Source of the DNA: Betaproteobacteria bacterium
GTDB lineage: Bacteria > Pseudomonadota > Gammaproteobacteria > Burkholderiales > Burkholderiaceae
Direction: 5' to 3'
DNA: 7,855 nucleotides
Assembly (NCBI GenBank): GCA_018969885.1
Contig: JAGWXN010000156.1
Span: 1 to 7,855, forward strand
Below are positions 7,294-7,855 of this stretch, in pieces. The translations under genes were made by a program, and so were the position numbers. Each line of letters begins with the position of its first letter. Position 1 is the first letter of the stretch. The notes below the pieces were generated by a model that was given only the letters and a program-made list of their open reading frames with translations, was not told the DNA's origin and did no database searches.

Positions 7294-7855
7294 GACGAGA
7301 TCTCCGTGCGCCAAGCGTGCGCGAGGGCAGACAGCTGCACCACGGGCCTGGCGAGCAGCTGGCGGGCCACGCGACGAACCCGTTCGCGCTGGGTGTCGGT
7401 GGTGAGGTATTCAACCGGCGATTTGCCATCCACGCGGGCAAGCAGCAGACCGGGCAGCAGTGCCGCCGCGCGGGCCTCGAGATCGGCCGCAGGCTCCCAC
7501 TGAACGCCGGCGAGGTAGGCGGTTGATAAGGTGTGGAAGCAGTCAATAAAGCGCGGTGCGGCCTCGGGCACCCAGAGGCATTTCAGCAGCAGATGGTTGA
7601 GGCAGAAGGCGAGATCGAATGCGGGATCGCCATACCAGGCGCACTCTGCGTCGAGGAAGACCGGACCTTCCGGACCGCAGAGAATATTTTTCGGGCTGAT
7701 ATCGCCATGGACCAGCGCGCGGTGCGTGCCCGCAGTGGTTCGGACGAGCGCATGCAGGGCTTCGGCCCGATCGGGATGGCGGATTGCGGTGGCCTCCAGA
7801 TAGGGCGCGAGCCGCAGCGCGTGAAAGAACGAGTCGGTATCGAACTGTTTGGCGA
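7290..7855 (-). CDS. APH-fold small-molecule phosphotransferase (C-terminal part, cut by window end)
   Basis: The reading frame runs in from the right edge and gives 187 visible C-terminal residues before TGA at 7292-7290; the N-terminal lobe with the ATP-binding loop lies outside. The visible part holds the catalytic lobe of the aminoglycoside/choline kinase-like family. LVHGDISPKNIL (about 7715-7680) supplies the Brenner-type HGDxxxxN catalytic loop, and VFLDAECAWYGDPAFDLA follows with the metal-binding aspartate and the family's GDPxxDLA motif. The tail contains LLLARVDGKSPVEYLT. The enzyme should transfer phosphate from ATP to a hydroxyl of a small molecule, but the substrate cannot be deduced; aminoglycoside resistance is unlikely from context. 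SPKN in the loop differs from methylthioribose kinase, which as I recall has HGDLHTG. Its stop overlaps the start of the enolase-like gene by four bases, so the two are almost certainly co-translated and probably act in one pathway. Confidence 0.85.
   Translation of the reverse strand, partial: AKQFDTDSFFHALRLAPYLEATAIRHPDRAEALHALVRTTAGTHRALVHGDISPKNILCGPEGPVFLDAECAWYGDPAFDLAFCLNHLLLKCLWVPEAAPRFIDCFHTLSTAYLAGVQWEPAADLEARAAALLPGLLLARVDGKSPVEYLTTDTQRERVRRVARQLLARPVVQLSALAHAWRTEISS
7302..7305 (-). promoter_or_regulatory. Ribosome binding site of the enolase-like gene
   Basis: Read on the minus strand, GGAG stands 8 bases before the ATG at 7293 and lies inside the end of the kinase gene. It supports that start over the in-frame ATG at 7314, which would add MAHGDLV and overlap the kinase by 25 bases. 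Confidence 0.7.

Noticed and set aside
7290..7855. Aminoglycoside resistance gene
   Set aside because: The APH fold alone does not show resistance; operon coupling to an enolase homologue and lack of any mobile-element signs point to metabolism.

Overview
The window is GC-rich, densely coding chromosomal DNA with four genes and only two short gaps. The HemL sequence, the codon preferences and the fused soluble NAD-linked formate dehydrogenase suggest a proteobacterium, most likely a betaproteobacterium of the Burkholderiales type. That placement rests on general sequence character and not on a marker gene, so it is tentative. I see no tRNA, rRNA, CRISPR array, insertion sequence or integration site.

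Left part, plus strand (1-4502): a two-gene formate dehydrogenase operon. The first gene encodes a diaphorase subunit in which NuoE-like and NuoF-like modules are fused in one chain. The second encodes a bis-MGD catalytic subunit with an N-terminal ferredoxin region. The stop of the first and the start of the second share an ATGA. Together they should form a cytosolic, heterodimeric, NAD-dependent formate dehydrogenase like FDH1 of Methylorubrum extorquens. Electrons would pass from formate at the Mo or W site through Fe-S clusters to FMN and NAD+. No accessory gene (fdhD/fdsC-like or fdsD-like) lies downstream; any would have to lie upstream of the window or elsewhere.

Middle, plus strand (4612-5895): hemL, glutamate-1-semialdehyde aminomutase of the C5 haem pathway, with its own good ribosome binding site after a 109-base gap. 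It looks fully functional. A 102-base gap between the convergent hemL and the enolase-like gene holds two back-to-back GC-rich hairpins that may form a bidirectional terminator.

Right part, minus strand (7855 down to 5998): a two-gene operon entering from the right edge. The upstream gene, cut by the window end, is a kinase of the aminoglycoside/choline phosphotransferase (APH) fold. It overlaps the next gene by an ATGA. That next gene is a full-length member of the enolase family, but two active-site positions that are nearly invariant in true enolases are changed: the SHRSGETED histidine is alanine, and the QEF glutamate is aspartate. It also sits outside the usual pyrG-kdsA-eno context. 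The most interesting hypothesis here is that a small-molecule kinase and a divergent enolase act in sequence on a phosphorylated substrate other than 2-phosphoglycerate.
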